Source: Bacteroidales bacterium (GTDB taxonomy: Bacteria; Bacteroidota; Bacteroidia; Bacteroidales; UBA932). From it: 49,203 nt of DNA. The stretch lies in contig JAEDEB010000009.1 of NCBI GenBank assembly GCA_016293535.1, forward strand, positions 1 through 49,203. Reading direction: 5' to 3'. A program made the translations under genes and the position numbers. Of this stretch, positions 7,231-16,366 are shown piece by piece (within the stretch, counting starts at the first letter, position 1; every line of letters begins with the position of its first letter). Below the pieces are notes generated by a model. The model saw nothing but the letters and a program-made list of their open reading frames with translations, did not search any database and had not been told where the DNA came from.

Positions 7231-8748
7231 ATGACTGTCAAAGACCTGAACCTGGACATCCTTAAAGAATGCCTGTACAGAAACGAACCCGTCACCATCG
7301 ACGGTTCGACAATGGATTCCATAGACCGTTGCCACGAGTTCCTCAGGGGCTTCGCATCGGACCGCGTCATCTACGGCATCAACACGGGTTTCGGACCCAT
7401 GGCGCAGTGGAGGGTTGAGGACGCCTTCCTCAAGGACCTCCAGTACAATATTATCAGAAGCCACTCCACCGGTGCAGGAGAACCGCTCGACGATCTCTGC
7501 GTGAAGGCGGCGATGCTTGCGAGGGTCGGCACCTTCCTGCAGGCCCGTTCGGGAATACACCGCGAAGTGGTGGAACTCCTTGTCGAGTTCATAAACAGGG
7601 GCATCTTTCCGTTCATCCCCCGCCACGGAAGTGTGGGTGCGAGCGGCGACCTGGTCCAGCTTGCGCATATGGCGCTCACCCTCATAGGGGAAGGCAAGGT
7701 CCATTACAAGGGTGAATGGCGACCTTCCGCGGAAGTCCTCGCAGAGAATGGGCTCAAGCCCATCTCCATACATGTGCGTGAGGGCCTGAGCACGGTCAAC
7801 GGCACCAGCGTGATGACGGGAATCTCCGCTGTGAACCAGTTCCTCGCAGAGAAACTCCTTGACTGGAGCCTGCTCCAGGCCGTATGGATGAACGAAATCG
7901 CCGCTTCTTACGACGACTGGATGAGTGAGCCGCTGAACGCCTGCAGGCGTCACGAAGGCCAGCAGGTCACCGCGGAGCGAATGCGCGAACTGGCCCGGGG
8001 AAGCAAGAGGCTCGTAAAGAGGGAACATGTGCTCTACGACAAGGCGAAAAACCAGGACAAGGTCTTCCACGACAAGGTCCAGGCCTACTATTCCCTCAGA
8101 TGTACCCCGCAGATACTCGGTCCAATTTACGATACATATATGAACTCGAGGGCCGTGCTGGACGAAGAATTGCGCTCGGCCTGCGACAACCCCATCGTGG
8201 ACCCGGATACAGAGAACGTATACCACGGAGGCAACTTCCACGGGGACTACATCTCTCTCGAGCAGGACAAGGTCAAGATTGCGACAGTGCGCCTGACCAT
8301 GACTGCGGAACGCCAGCTCAACTACCTCTTCCACGACCGCATCAACGGCATACTCCCGCCGTTTCTGAATATGGGCGTGCTTGGCCTCAACTACGGAATG
8401 CAGGCATGCCAGTTCACCGCGACATCCACGACGGCTGAAAGCCAGACCCTCGCGATGCCGAACTATGTCCATTCCATACCGAACAACAACGACAACCAGG
8501 ACATCGTGTCCATGGGCACGAATTCCGCCCTGCTCTGCCGCCAGGTCATAGACAATGCCTTCCAGGTGATGTCAGTCCATATGATAGCCCTCGCGCAGGC
8601 AACCGACTGTCTCGGCATAGCAGATGAACTCGCTCCGGCCACAAGGGCCGTTTACGACAAGGTGAGGGCAATATGTCCGAAGTTCGTGGAGGACACCCCT
8701 TTCTACGAGGAACTCGCAAAGGTCGAGGAATATCTTCGGGAAATCTGA
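7231..8748 (+). CDS. Aromatic amino acid ammonia-lyase, Bacteroidetes tyrosine ammonia-lyase type
   Basis: The protein has 505 aa of the HAL/PAL/TAL family, which eliminates ammonia from His, Phe or Tyr using an MIO group formed from Ala-Ser-Gly. The triad is Ala137-Ser138-Gly139 in SVGASGDLVQ, and the catalytic Tyr is in YGINTGFGP (48-56). The substrate-selectivity pair is Ser77-His78 (NIIRSHSTG), which resembles histidine ammonia-lyases. Flavobacterium johnsoniae TAL, characterised as Tyr-specific, carries the same SH pair and the same FTATSTTAESQ and SIPNNNDNQDIVSMGTNSA blocks, so tyrosine to 4-coumarate is the best call. It sits between the ligase and the polyene operon and would supply the aryl starter. 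Its stop codon abuts that of the MMPL gene with zero spacing. Confidence 0.9.
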   Translation: MTVKDLNLDILKECLYRNEPVTIDGSTMDSIDRCHEFLRGFASDRVIYGINTGFGPMAQWRVEDAFLKDLQYNIIRSHSTGAGEPLDDLCVKAAMLARVGTFLQARSGIHREVVELLVEFINRGIFPFIPRHGSVGASGDLVQLAHMALTLIGEGKVHYKGEWRPSAEVLAENGLKPISIHVREGLSTVNGTSVMTGISAVNQFLAEKLLDWSLLQAVWMNEIAASYDDWMSEPLNACRRHEGQQVTAERMRELARGSKRLVKREHVLYDKAKNQDKVFHDKVQAYYSLRCTPQILGPIYDTYMNSRAVLDEELRSACDNPIVDPDTENVYHGGNFHGDYISLEQDKVKIATVRLTMTAERQLNYLFHDRINGILPPFLNMGVLGLNYGMQACQFTATSTTAESQTLAMPNYVHSIPNNNDNQDIVSMGTNSALLCRQVIDNAFQVMSVHMIALAQATDCLGIADELAPATRAVYDKVRAICPKFVEDTPFYEELAKVEEYLREI

Positions 8749-11700
8749 TCAGGCTATGTGGAGATTGTCCGGAATGCCGTGACAGCCGGAAGCGATGAGG
8801 CGTCTGTCCTCGTCGCTTTCTTTTGTCTCTATCTGGAGATTCTTGTGGGTCAGGGCAAGAAGCAGGGCCCAGGCTCCGCACCCCGTACCGGAAAGCACGA
8901 GGCGCTTTCCCTCGAAGGATTCCAGGGAAATGCCCTTGGGAAGGGCAAGCGACTGAACGGCCGACGGTTCCACGGGGCCCTGAGGGAAGGCGTCCGCAAG
9001 GGCCCGGCCCGAAGCTGAAATGGCGCGGGCGCATTCCGCTTCCGCTTCAGCACCCTTGTAGAGATACTGACCCCGCACATACGGAGCCCAATAGAGGGCA
9101 TCTTCCCTTTCGCGCCTTATCCTCGCATACTCCCTGACATACAGGGCGTGGAATGCCCGGGTGACACTGCGCCAGTCCGGCTCGCCTGTCTCGGGGAGAA
9201 TCTCAGCGGAACCAGCCGGGACCCTCTCACCCACCTCCAGGTAGAGCTGCCCCCGACGGAGCATGAAATCCGTCTTCGGAAGCACGTCGCCGAAGCCGTG
9301 AATATACAGAGGGAGCACATCGAGGCCCAGGGAGGCGGCGAGGGTGAAGGCTCCTCTGTGGAAGCGCTGCACGCTCCTGCAGTCAGGGTTTCTCGTTCCC
9401 TCGGGGAATACAAGTATGGAGTAGCCCCTCTCCACAAGACCCTTCAGGCGTTCCAGGTTCCTGTCGTAACCGTCCGAAGCCGGATAGAACTCGGCAAGAT
9501 GGATGAGCTTCCCGTAGAAAGGATTGTTCCACACCCAGTCGTTGGTCATAATGATAAGTTTCGGAGTAAGCATCATCGCTGCCATCACGTCAAGATGGGA
9601 CTGATGGTTGGATATCATTACAGCCGGACGGCTGAAGTCTTCGCCGTGGGGGTTTGACCAGCTGAAACGCGTTCCGGGAACATGTCTTACTATGAAGGCT
9701 GAGAGGCGCTGGAGAAAACGGTGGTAACGCAATTTCTTCCTTTCGTCAACAGGCCCGGCAATGAAATACAGGCTTGCTGCCGGCACTATGATAACACAGG
9801 CAAGCAGGAAGAACAGAATCGCTCCGAGGGAGCGGAGGATGCGGCCCAGGGTGAGAGGAATCTCTCTCTCCTGGTCTCCCTTGCGGGTCAGCAGGCGGAA
9901 GACCATGGGCGGAAGGTAGCAGGCCATCATCACGACCGTGCTCATTCCTATCACGGTCACGAGACCTACCGAACGCATTGCAGGATGGCGCGCAATCACG
10001 AGCACCCCTATCCCGAGAAACATGATCACAGCCGAAAGGACCACGCTGTTCTTGTATGACATCAGTATCCTCTTGCCCGTGGCTCTCTCATACAGCAGCC
10101 CCTCAGTGATGAAGATGGTGTAGTCATCTCCCATTCCGAAGATGAAGGTGGCGAGTATGATGTTTACAATATTGAACTGCAGACCGCAGATCTGCATTAT
10201 TCCCAGTATCCATGCCCATCCCGCCGCAAGGGGCAGGAAGGCCAGCAGACTCAGCTCTATACGCCTGAAACTCAGCCACAGGAAGACGAACACTATGAGG
10301 CTGCAGACCATCCCTATGAGATCGAAATCCGCTGAAAGCAATTCGGCCAGGCGGTTGGAAACATCCGAGGCATCGAAACAGAAACTCCCCTGAGGCGCAT
10401 TTGCGGAAAGGCGCGCCTTGACTTCGGGCGCCCTGTCCCCATCGGTACGCAGATATGAAACTATGCTCGTCCGTTCATCGTCACGGAGCACCATAGACTG
10501 CCCGATGGTGGAAGTGAGCGGCTCGAAATAATCTATGGACCGTGGAACAAAGTCCTTCTCCATCAAGGCATAAAAAGGATTGAAGGCCGTTTCCGAAAAA
10601 CCCTGGCGCAAGGACTCGCTGCGTATGTCGTCGGCAAGGGTAGGGTGTTCCGCGCGGAAACGCTCCCAGCGCTCGAGTCTGCGGCCCTGTTCTGAAAGGG
10701 AAGGCACGAAATCGCAGATGGAACTCAGCTGGACCTCGGCATCCTCGGCAGCGAGGGCTGCCAGCCGTTCCGCATTCTCGAGCGCACTGTCCGCATCGGA
10801 GGCTTCCGAAACCGCATAAATGCAGCTGCGCCCCGGACTGTCCGCGCCCATGGACTCGAGCACTGCAAAGCCGCGGCTCTGCTCCGGGGTGAGGTAGTTT
10901 ATGTTATGAAGGTCGGAGTCGAAAGAGATTTTCCTGCCTTCGAAGATGAACACTGCGGTCAGAATGACGAAGATGGCGAAAACCAGCTTCCTCACAGCCG
11001 GAGACGGGTTGATGTGCCTGTCGAGGTCGAGGCGCAGGGTGTCCGTCGCCTTTTCGCTGCGCCCCTTCGCGAATACAGGGAGGAAGACAAGCACGAAGAG
11101 CATGGTTCCGACCAGGGTAAGGGCTCCGACAAGACCGAAGTCCCTCAACGCTCCCGAACTCATCATCAGCAGACCCAGGAACGCGCCCACCGTCGTGAGA
11201 TTGCCCACAACCAGAGGGGTGACCTGCTCCCTTAGCGCCTTGCGCTTGTCCGGCTGGTACTTCAGGTGGTCAATGTAATGGAGCGGATAGTTCACGGCCA
11301 CCCCTATGACCATGGCCCCAATTCCAAGAACTATGACGGATATGCTTGTCTTGAACAGGGAAATGAACCCGAGCGCAAAGGCGGCGCCGCAGAGTATGGA
11401 AAACGCTATCCAGAGCACGTCGCTGAAGCGGCGGTAAGAGAAATACAGGACAAGGAGTATGAGCAGGAGGGCAAGGGACACTGAAATGATGCTGTCCCTT
11501 CGTATGCGCCAGGCATTCCCTGCGGCGACTATCGGACCGCCGACCGAGCTGATGCTGACGCCGGGATTCTGTTCGACGGTCAGCTCCGTAACCTCGTCGA
11601 GCAGGGCCACGAGCCTGGAGTTGCTGCCGCTTTCGGACCCGCCGAACGGAGATTTGAAGAAGATTACTCCAGTCGATGAGTCGGCAGTGAAGAGATAGCC

Positions 11701-12378
11701 GTCCACGACATTGCTGCCTCCTGTCGGATTGAGCTGGGAAAGCCTTTCGGTCACAGGAAGGAAGAGAGAGACAGGGTCGGTGCGGAGGTAGCGGGAACTT
11801 ACCGCGGCGACCGGCCCGGAGAGGGTGCGCTTGGCCGCCACGAGCCTTTCGGATATCTCGTTTTCGCACGCAAGGAGCGAGTCCATGCGTTCATAGTCCC
11901 CATCCGTGAGGAAATACGGCCAATTCGAACTTATGAAATCGAAAACCCCGAAAATGCTCCCGCGGTCGACGGATGAACTTATAGGTCCCACCATCGAAGT
12001 GCTGTCCATACGGGTCCAGTTCTCCGCGAAGGAGTCCATCGCGTCCATCAGCATATACATCCTGTCCGCGTCGGAGGCATCGGATACGTCGACATCCGAA
12101 ACATCGGCGGCGGTGGAGGATTCGGCTGCGTCCGGGACATCGGCGTCGTCGGCGGCTGAAAAGAGCACGGCGATTCTGTCCTGTCCTCCGAGCTTTGCGT
12201 AAACCTCTCGGTAGCGGGCTGTCTGTTCGTCGGAAGGGAGGAATGCGCTTATGTCCTCGTCATAGTGCATTCGCGATATGAGTACGGCGCTGAGCCCCAG
12301 CAGAAGGGCAAGCAACAGAGCTGCGAGCCATCTGCGAGCGCTCAGGAAATCATAGATTCTGACTGCCAAGTCCTTCAT
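8749..12378 (-). CDS. MMPL/RND-type exporter fused to a lysophospholipid acyltransferase domain
   Basis: The protein has 1209 aa. TM1 (17-36) leads into a first periplasmic domain, a block of membrane helices at about 295-440, a second periplasmic domain, and a second helix block at about 695-850, giving the two-fold MMPL/RND layout. An LPLAT domain follows, with NHQSHLD (HX4D, near 920) and FPEGTRN (near 990). The last 105 residues contain VLSGTGCGAWALLLALTHKN then an acidic strand and stop soon after; this resembles the first half of a SAM-methyltransferase fold and may be a truncated remnant. Residues 76-105 form an Asp/Ser/Ala/Val-rich insert. In aryl-polyene clusters such exporter-acyltransferases are thought to attach and move the pigment lipid toward the outer membrane. 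The start ATG overlaps the preceding stop (ATGA). Confidence 0.88.
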   Translation of the reverse strand: MKDLAVRIYDFLSARRWLAALLLALLLGLSAVLISRMHYDEDISAFLPSDEQTARYREVYAKLGGQDRIAVLFSAADDADVPDAAESSTAADVSDVDVSDASDADRMYMLMDAMDSFAENWTRMDSTSMVGPISSSVDRGSIFGVFDFISSNWPYFLTDGDYERMDSLLACENEISERLVAAKRTLSGPVAAVSSRYLRTDPVSLFLPVTERLSQLNPTGGSNVVDGYLFTADSSTGVIFFKSPFGGSESGSNSRLVALLDEVTELTVEQNPGVSISSVGGPIVAAGNAWRIRRDSIISVSLALLLILLVLYFSYRRFSDVLWIAFSILCGAAFALGFISLFKTSISVIVLGIGAMVIGVAVNYPLHYIDHLKYQPDKRKALREQVTPLVVGNLTTVGAFLGLLMMSSGALRDFGLVGALTLVGTMLFVLVFLPVFAKGRSEKATDTLRLDLDRHINPSPAVRKLVFAIFVILTAVFIFEGRKISFDSDLHNINYLTPEQSRGFAVLESMGADSPGRSCIYAVSEASDADSALENAERLAALAAEDAEVQLSSICDFVPSLSEQGRRLERWERFRAEHPTLADDIRSESLRQGFSETAFNPFYALMEKDFVPRSIDYFEPLTSTIGQSMVLRDDERTSIVSYLRTDGDRAPEVKARLSANAPQGSFCFDASDVSNRLAELLSADFDLIGMVCSLIVFVFLWLSFRRIELSLLAFLPLAAGWAWILGIMQICGLQFNIVNIILATFIFGMGDDYTIFITEGLLYERATGKRILMSYKNSVVLSAVIMFLGIGVLVIARHPAMRSVGLVTVIGMSTVVMMACYLPPMVFRLLTRKGDQEREIPLTLGRILRSLGAILFFLLACVIIVPAASLYFIAGPVDERKKLRYHRFLQRLSAFIVRHVPGTRFSWSNPHGEDFSRPAVMISNHQSHLDVMAAMMLTPKLIIMTNDWVWNNPFYGKLIHLAEFYPASDGYDRNLERLKGLVERGYSILVFPEGTRNPDCRSVQRFHRGAFTLAASLGLDVLPLYIHGFGDVLPKTDFMLRRGQLYLEVGERVPAGSAEILPETGEPDWRSVTRAFHALYVREYARIRREREDALYWAPYVRGQYLYKGAEAEAECARAISASGRALADAFPQGPVEPSAVQSLALPKGISLESFEGKRLVLSGTGCGAWALLLALTHKNLQIETKESDEDRRLIASGCHGIPDNLHIA

Positions 12379-13106
12379 CGCCTGCCTGTTATCTTATGGA
12401 TGAGTATGCTGGGATAACCGTACACGAGGGCCACGAGGCAGAGAACGGTATTGAGAACGCTGATACGGAAAAAGTCCGCGAAGGGACGGAAACTCGTGAT
12501 GCGTTCGCCTGCTGGCGGATAGTGGACCCTTATGCCCACGGGGACAATCTCCACGCCCTTCCATGCCGAGAAGACAAGCAATTCGAGCTCCGCCTCATAG
12601 CGGGAAGTCAGAAGAGCCGTGCAGGGGAGCTTTGCGAGGGGATAGGCACGGAAGCCGGTCTGGGTGTCAGGTATGCGCCGGAGGGTCTGGACCGCAAACC
12701 AGAAGTTAGAGAATCGGTTCGCAAAACTGTTCTTCCCCGGCATGTTCTCGGCGGCAAGATTGCGGCTGCCCGTAATGATGGCCCCCGGATTCCTCCGTAT
12801 TGCATCGAGAAAAAGCGGAATATCCTCAGGGAAATGCTGTCCGTCAGAGTCCAGGGTTACTGCATAGTCAAAACCCAGTTCCGAAGCCTTCCGAAAGCCC
12901 TCCCTTAGAGCTGCACCCTTGCCCCTGTTTACAGGATAGGATACAAGAGTGACATCCAGGCCGGATTCTTTCACGAGTGTTTCCGTGTCGTCAGGGCTTC
13001 CATCATTGACCAGTATGACATCGGGAATTTGGGCAAGGGTGCGCGACAGAACGTCGAGCACGGTTCCGGCATTGCGGTAGCTTGGGATGACTGCACATAC
13101 TCTCAT
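12375..13106 (-). CDS. Family 2 glycosyltransferase (dolichol-phosphate-mannose-synthase-like)
   Basis: The protein has 243 aa of the GT-A fold: VCAVIPSYRNAGTV at the start, ILVNDGSPDDT, NRGKGAALREGF and the metal-binding DSDGQH, with TGFRAYPL near the acceptor side and a hydrophobic C-terminal stretch that may contact the membrane. These enzymes move a sugar from a nucleotide donor to a lipid or glycan. The ATG at 13106 is chosen over a TTG at 13121. Its stop overlaps the MMPL start (ATGA). GT2 genes are regular members of aryl-polyene loci, where glycosylation of the lipid head is suspected; the acceptor here is not known. Confidence 0.87.
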   Translation of the reverse strand: MRVCAVIPSYRNAGTVLDVLSRTLAQIPDVILVNDGSPDDTETLVKESGLDVTLVSYPVNRGKGAALREGFRKASELGFDYAVTLDSDGQHFPEDIPLFLDAIRRNPGAIITGSRNLAAENMPGKNSFANRFSNFWFAVQTLRRIPDTQTGFRAYPLAKLPCTALLTSRYEAELELLVFSAWKGVEIVPVGIRVHYPPAGERITSFRPFADFFRISVLNTVLCLVALVYGYPSILIHKITGRR

Positions 13107-13121
13107 GACTGTCTGCTGCAA

Positions 13122-13499
13122 TCAGTTTCCACAGGCCGCGAGAGTGAGCTTCATCTTCGCGTGGCAGTTTTCTCCGCAGCAGATTGTGACGGCTGCATCC
13201 ATATCGGGAAAATCTCCCGAAAGGGTATAATCGACGGTCAGTTCCAATTCCCTTCCCGGTATCACGGGAACGAGGAAACGTATGTCCTTTGCCGAAGAAA
13301 GCGTTACGCTCCGGCCGAGGGCTTCGGAAATCACGTCCAGACACATCTGTACGAGGCAGACTCCCGGAGTGACGGGCATTCCGGGAAAATGTGCCCTGTA
13401 GATGGAGCTTTCAGGAATCAGTTCCACTACGGCACGACCCCTGCCTTCTTCCACACAACTTGACGACACTGTCTTGTAGAGTTCTCCCTGAAGTTTCAT
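13122..13499 (-). CDS. FabZ-like hotdog 3-hydroxyacyl-ACP dehydratase with Glu-to-Gln change
   Basis: The protein has 125 aa with the FabZ signature AHFPGMPVTPGVCLVQM. The catalytic His is present, but the residue 14 positions later, Glu in FabZ, is Gln. The expected reaction is removal of water from 3-hydroxyacyl-ACP to create each polyene double bond; whether the Gln form is active is not visible from sequence. The start is ATG 13499, which overlaps the LolA-like stop (ATGA). The open frame continues upstream for 39 codons only as a shadow of the LolA gene. Confidence 0.82.
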   Translation of the reverse strand: MKLQGELYKTVSSSCVEEGRGRAVVELIPESSIYRAHFPGMPVTPGVCLVQMCLDVISEALGRSVTLSSAKDIRFLVPVIPGRELELTVDYTLSGDFPDMDAAVTICCGENCHAKMKLTLAACGN

Positions 13500-14032
13500 T
13501 CTGTCAATTTCTTTTGCTTGGTGATTCCGTGGAATTCTATAGTCGTGGTATCGCCAGAGGCTTCTGTCAGAACCACCTTCCTGACATCGCCCGTAGCCTT
13601 GTCTATCCATGCGCATATTCCCGCGAAAAGCTGCTTCAAATCCCTCTTGAGCGGGGTTATTTCTATTCTGTAGGTATCGCTGGAGATGAACAGCTTCCTG
13701 TCGAAGTCATTCTTCCTGCCCATGGCCTTCATCCTCTTGTCCGAATCCAGGGCCACCACGCTGCGGCTGGAATAGGGCTCTGTCACCTCCCAGACCAGAG
13801 TCTTCGGCGCATCTATGGTCAGCACTCCCCTGGTGACGAGAGCCTCCTCGAGCAAGGCTGTCCTCCGGGTCTGGGTAAAGTGGCATCTGAGGCTTCCGAG
13901 TTCGGCAGGGCTGAGTTCCACCTCCGCGAGCACCTCTGCGCTCTCCTCAGGAGTTGCCGGGCGGAAATCCCCGGCCATGGCAGTCACGGCAAAGGCCGTC
14001 GCCAGAACTGTTGTTGCGACTATTCTTCTCAT
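13496..14032 (-). CDS. LolA-like outer-membrane lipoprotein carrier protein
   Basis: The protein has 178 aa. A signal peptide (MRRIVATTVLATAFAVTAMA) precedes a LolA/LolB-like beta domain with HFTQTRR, GVLTIDAPKTLVWEVTEPY and a long MKAMGRKNDF strand region. LolA-fold proteins ferry lipidated molecules across the periplasm in a hydrophobic pocket. Paired with the MMPL exporter, it probably carries the aryl-polyene lipid. The start is set by the ATGA overlap with the EamA-type gene. No lipobox is seen, so it should be soluble in the periplasm. Confidence 0.82.
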   Translation of the reverse strand: MRRIVATTVLATAFAVTAMAGDFRPATPEESAEVLAEVELSPAELGSLRCHFTQTRRTALLEEALVTRGVLTIDAPKTLVWEVTEPYSSRSVVALDSDKRMKAMGRKNDFDRKLFISSDTYRIEITPLKRDLKQLFAGICAWIDKATGDVRKVVLTEASGDTTTIEFHGITKQKKLTE

Positions 14033-14391
14033 TTCACTGCTATCAATGCGCACCCGGCCATAATGAGCACGACGCCGAGCCACTGGGTCCATGAAACCTG
14101 CTCGTGGAAGACCAGTATGGCGGCGACCATTCCGAATGCATAGCTCAGACAGGACAAAGGATAGGCCAGGCTGAAGGGATAATGCTTCAGAATGTACATC
14201 CACAGCACCGTGGCTCCTCCGAAAGAAAGGCCGCAGGCAAGCCACCACCAGTTGGTCAACTGGCCGAGAATGAAGCTCCAGCTCCATTCGAAACGCCCCG
14301 CGGCGCCCATCGCGAGCTTCACGAAGACCTGGCCTCCGCAAAGCAGCAGGCTCTGCATCAGGGCGAGCGGTATCAATCCCCATCCGAACAT
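14029..14391 (-). CDS. Small four-helix EamA/SMR-like membrane protein
   Basis: The protein has 120 aa with about four membrane helices (around 3-25, 40-58, 65-85 and 95-118), the half-size drug/metabolite-transporter form like EmrE or ArnE/F, which work as dimers. Notable segments are GGATVLWMYILKHYPFSLAYPLSCLSY and the C-terminal LGVVLIMAGCALIAVK. In this locus it may flip a lipid intermediate or a sugar carrier. The start is ATG 14391; the longer frame to 14454 overlaps the CLF gene. Its stop overlaps the LolA-like start. Confidence 0.78.
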   Translation of the reverse strand: MFGWGLIPLALMQSLLLCGGQVFVKLAMGAAGRFEWSWSFILGQLTNWWWLACGLSFGGATVLWMYILKHYPFSLAYPLSCLSYAFGMVAAILVFHEQVSWTQWLGVVLIMAGCALIAVK

Positions 14392-14401
14392 ATTTTCTCT
14401 A

Positions 14402-15157
14402 TCAAATTCTACCCAGAAGCATATACGAGCTGTTGTCGTACCCGCGTCCGGCATTTACCACCAGCGCTTTGTCAATTTCACCCTTTGCAAGCAGATCCGC
14501 CGCTTCGGCATAGCCCAGAGGTGCCTTGAAAACGGGTATCCCCTCCATAGCCCCAGCCTCGTCGAAGGCCTTGCGCCCGTGGGTGAGGCTGAAGTCCTCG
14601 ACCCTGCACAGAGCCCCTTCCGCCTTGTGGCTGAGTACGACCGAAAGGGAAATGTCCAGGCCCTCCATACCAATTTTTCCCATCATCATGGTGAAAGTCG
14701 GCGAAGTTTCGTCGCAGAGGTTTACGAGTGCATTGTCAATCTCCCCGAGACCGAGCTGGACGAGGGCGTCGAGCACTGCGCTCTCGAAGGAGAGCGGTCC
14801 GTGGGAGTAGGTTGCGTTGTATCCGTGATCCCCGAGTCTTATGCCCACCAGCGAACTGACCGTATTGTGGGTGGACTGCATGAAATTCGTAGGCTTCATC
14901 GGGAGCCCGGAGACTCCGGAAAGGGCCATCAGCAGGGCCTCCGTATCCTCGACGCTCCCCAAGAAGCTGCCTGTGATGATGGCATCGGGGACGGATATGC
15001 CGGCTTCTCCGAGTGCGGTCTCGGCAGTAACCACAGCCCTTTTCATCATACGGCCCATACGCCTTGCCTGCATAGGGGTGAAGAAAGCCTTGCTGTCAGG
15101 TTCCGGCGATCCCGCGTGGAGGCAGGACAGGGAATTCAGATATACCTCTTCTTTCAT
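14402..15157 (-). CDS. Ketosynthase-like chain-length factor (ApeC-type) lacking the active-site Cys
   Basis: The protein has 251 aa related to the N-terminal half of ketosynthases. The position of the nucleophile reads NFMQSTHNTVSS (Thr96-His97), so no Cys is present and the C-terminal catalytic His/Lys half is missing. Such proteins pair with an active ketosynthase as chain-length factor in aryl-polyene systems. The gene follows the complete KS with an ATGA overlap at 15154-15157, as expected for a heterodimer made in equal amounts. The frame extends upstream to 15220, but that part is a shadow of the KS gene. Confidence 0.85.
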   Translation of the reverse strand: MKEEVYLNSLSCLHAGSPEPDSKAFFTPMQARRMGRMMKRAVVTAETALGEAGISVPDAIITGSFLGSVEDTEALLMALSGVSGLPMKPTNFMQSTHNTVSSLVGIRLGDHGYNATYSHGPLSFESAVLDALVQLGLGEIDNALVNLCDETSPTFTMMMGKIGMEGLDISLSVVLSHKAEGALCRVEDFSLTHGRKAFDEAGAMEGIPVFKAPLGYAEAADLLAKGEIDKALVVNAGRGYDNSSYMLLGRI

Positions 15158-16353
15158 ATCTTCCTTATCAGCAATGATGAGTCGTTCCCTCCGAAACCGA
15201 AGGAGTTGCACAGGACGCAATTAAGTTCCGCCGGACGGTCCGGATCCGCACTGGGGCTGATGCAGTCTGCATCCCGGGATGTCCAGCCCAGGTTTGGCGG
15301 AATGAATCCGTATTCCATGGCAAGAAGGCATATCACGGCCTCTACGCTTCCGGAAGCGGAAGTGGTATGACCCGTGAAGGACTTGGTCGAGGAAACCGGC
15401 GGCATATTGTTTCCGAACACTCTCCTGAGGGCAGCGCTCTCGCTGGAGTCGTTGTTCGGAGTTCCGGTTCCATGCGCATTGACATAATCGACGGCCCCCG
15501 GTCCCATTCCCGCCATTGACAGAGCCTTTTTCATAGCCAGGTATGCGCCTTCTCCGTCCGGAGACGAAGCGGTCTGATGGAAGGCATCGCAGGCATTTCC
15601 CCATCCGGCAAGTTCCGCCATGGGATCAGCCCCGCGTCGCCTGGCCGACTTTTCGGATTCGAGCACGAGGAAGGCTGCTCCCTCCCCGAGGTTGAGCCCG
15701 GCACGGGTACTGTCGAAAGGTCGGCACTGCGCCGTGTCGAGAATCATCAGGGAAGCAAAGCCGTTGAGATGGAAGTCCGACAGGCTCTCGGCACCTCCGA
15801 CCACCACGATGTCCGCCCGTCCGCTCCTGATGAGGCCGGCCCCGAGTATGGCGGCGTTGGCTGCGGATGAACAGGCTGTGGAAAGGGTCGTGGTCATTGC
15901 GAAACGGCCGAAACGGTCGGCTATGGCATCCGTGGTCGCGCCGCAGTCGTGGACGGCGATGTACTCCGAGGATGCATTCGTATCCGGATTGATGAAGTCG
16001 CGGTAACGGAGCTCGCTGCAGTCCATTCCTCCGACCGTCGTGCCATTGACAAGCACGGCTTCCGAAAGCATCTCCCTGTCCAGTCTGGCCCGTTCCAGCG
16101 CCTCGCCCAGGGCGAGCATCCCTAGCAGAGCAGTTCTCGTCACCACGGCGTCCTCACGGAATCCAAGCATGGTCTTCATCCGGGCATTCGTGAGTTTAAC
16201 CTCGCCCACAGGGAATTCCGTCCTGCCGGTGTGGAGATACTTCACGGGAGCAATGCCCGTCCTTCCATCCAGAAGGGACCGGAGCGTTTCTCCCATGCCT
16301 ATTCCTATGGCCGAGACCATGCCCGCGCCCGTTATGAGGATTCTGTCCTGCAT
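15154..16353 (-). CDS. FabF-type beta-ketoacyl-ACP synthase with complete active site
   Basis: The protein has 399 aa and a full thiolase-fold KS. It has Cys161 (TLSTACSSAAN), His294 (VNAHGTGTPNND), Lys324 and His329 (STKSFTGHTTSASG) and the glycine-rich end NSFGFGGNDSSL. It catalyses decarboxylative condensation of malonyl-ACP with the growing acyl chain, here probably the aryl polyene. It lies between an ACP gene and its CLF partner, with which it overlaps by four bases. Confidence 0.92.
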   Translation of the reverse strand: MQDRILITGAGMVSAIGIGMGETLRSLLDGRTGIAPVKYLHTGRTEFPVGEVKLTNARMKTMLGFREDAVVTRTALLGMLALGEALERARLDREMLSEAVLVNGTTVGGMDCSELRYRDFINPDTNASSEYIAVHDCGATTDAIADRFGRFAMTTTLSTACSSAANAAILGAGLIRSGRADIVVVGGAESLSDFHLNGFASLMILDTAQCRPFDSTRAGLNLGEGAAFLVLESEKSARRRGADPMAELAGWGNACDAFHQTASSPDGEGAYLAMKKALSMAGMGPGAVDYVNAHGTGTPNNDSSESAALRRVFGNNMPPVSSTKSFTGHTTSASGSVEAVICLLAMEYGFIPPNLGWTSRDADCISPSADPDRPAELNCVLCNSFGFGGNDSSLLIRKI

Positions 16354-16366
16354 CTTCGCGTACGCC

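Noticed and set aside
7231..8748. Histidine ammonia-lyase HutH of histidine degradation
   Set aside because: No hutU, hutI or hutG genes nearby, and the sequence blocks match the Bacteroidetes tyrosine ammonia-lyase.
14029..14383. Longer upstream extension of the LolA-like gene (to 14383)
   Set aside because: The extension overlaps the EamA-type gene completely and lacks a signal peptide; ATG 14032 gives a clean signal peptide and an ATGA overlap.
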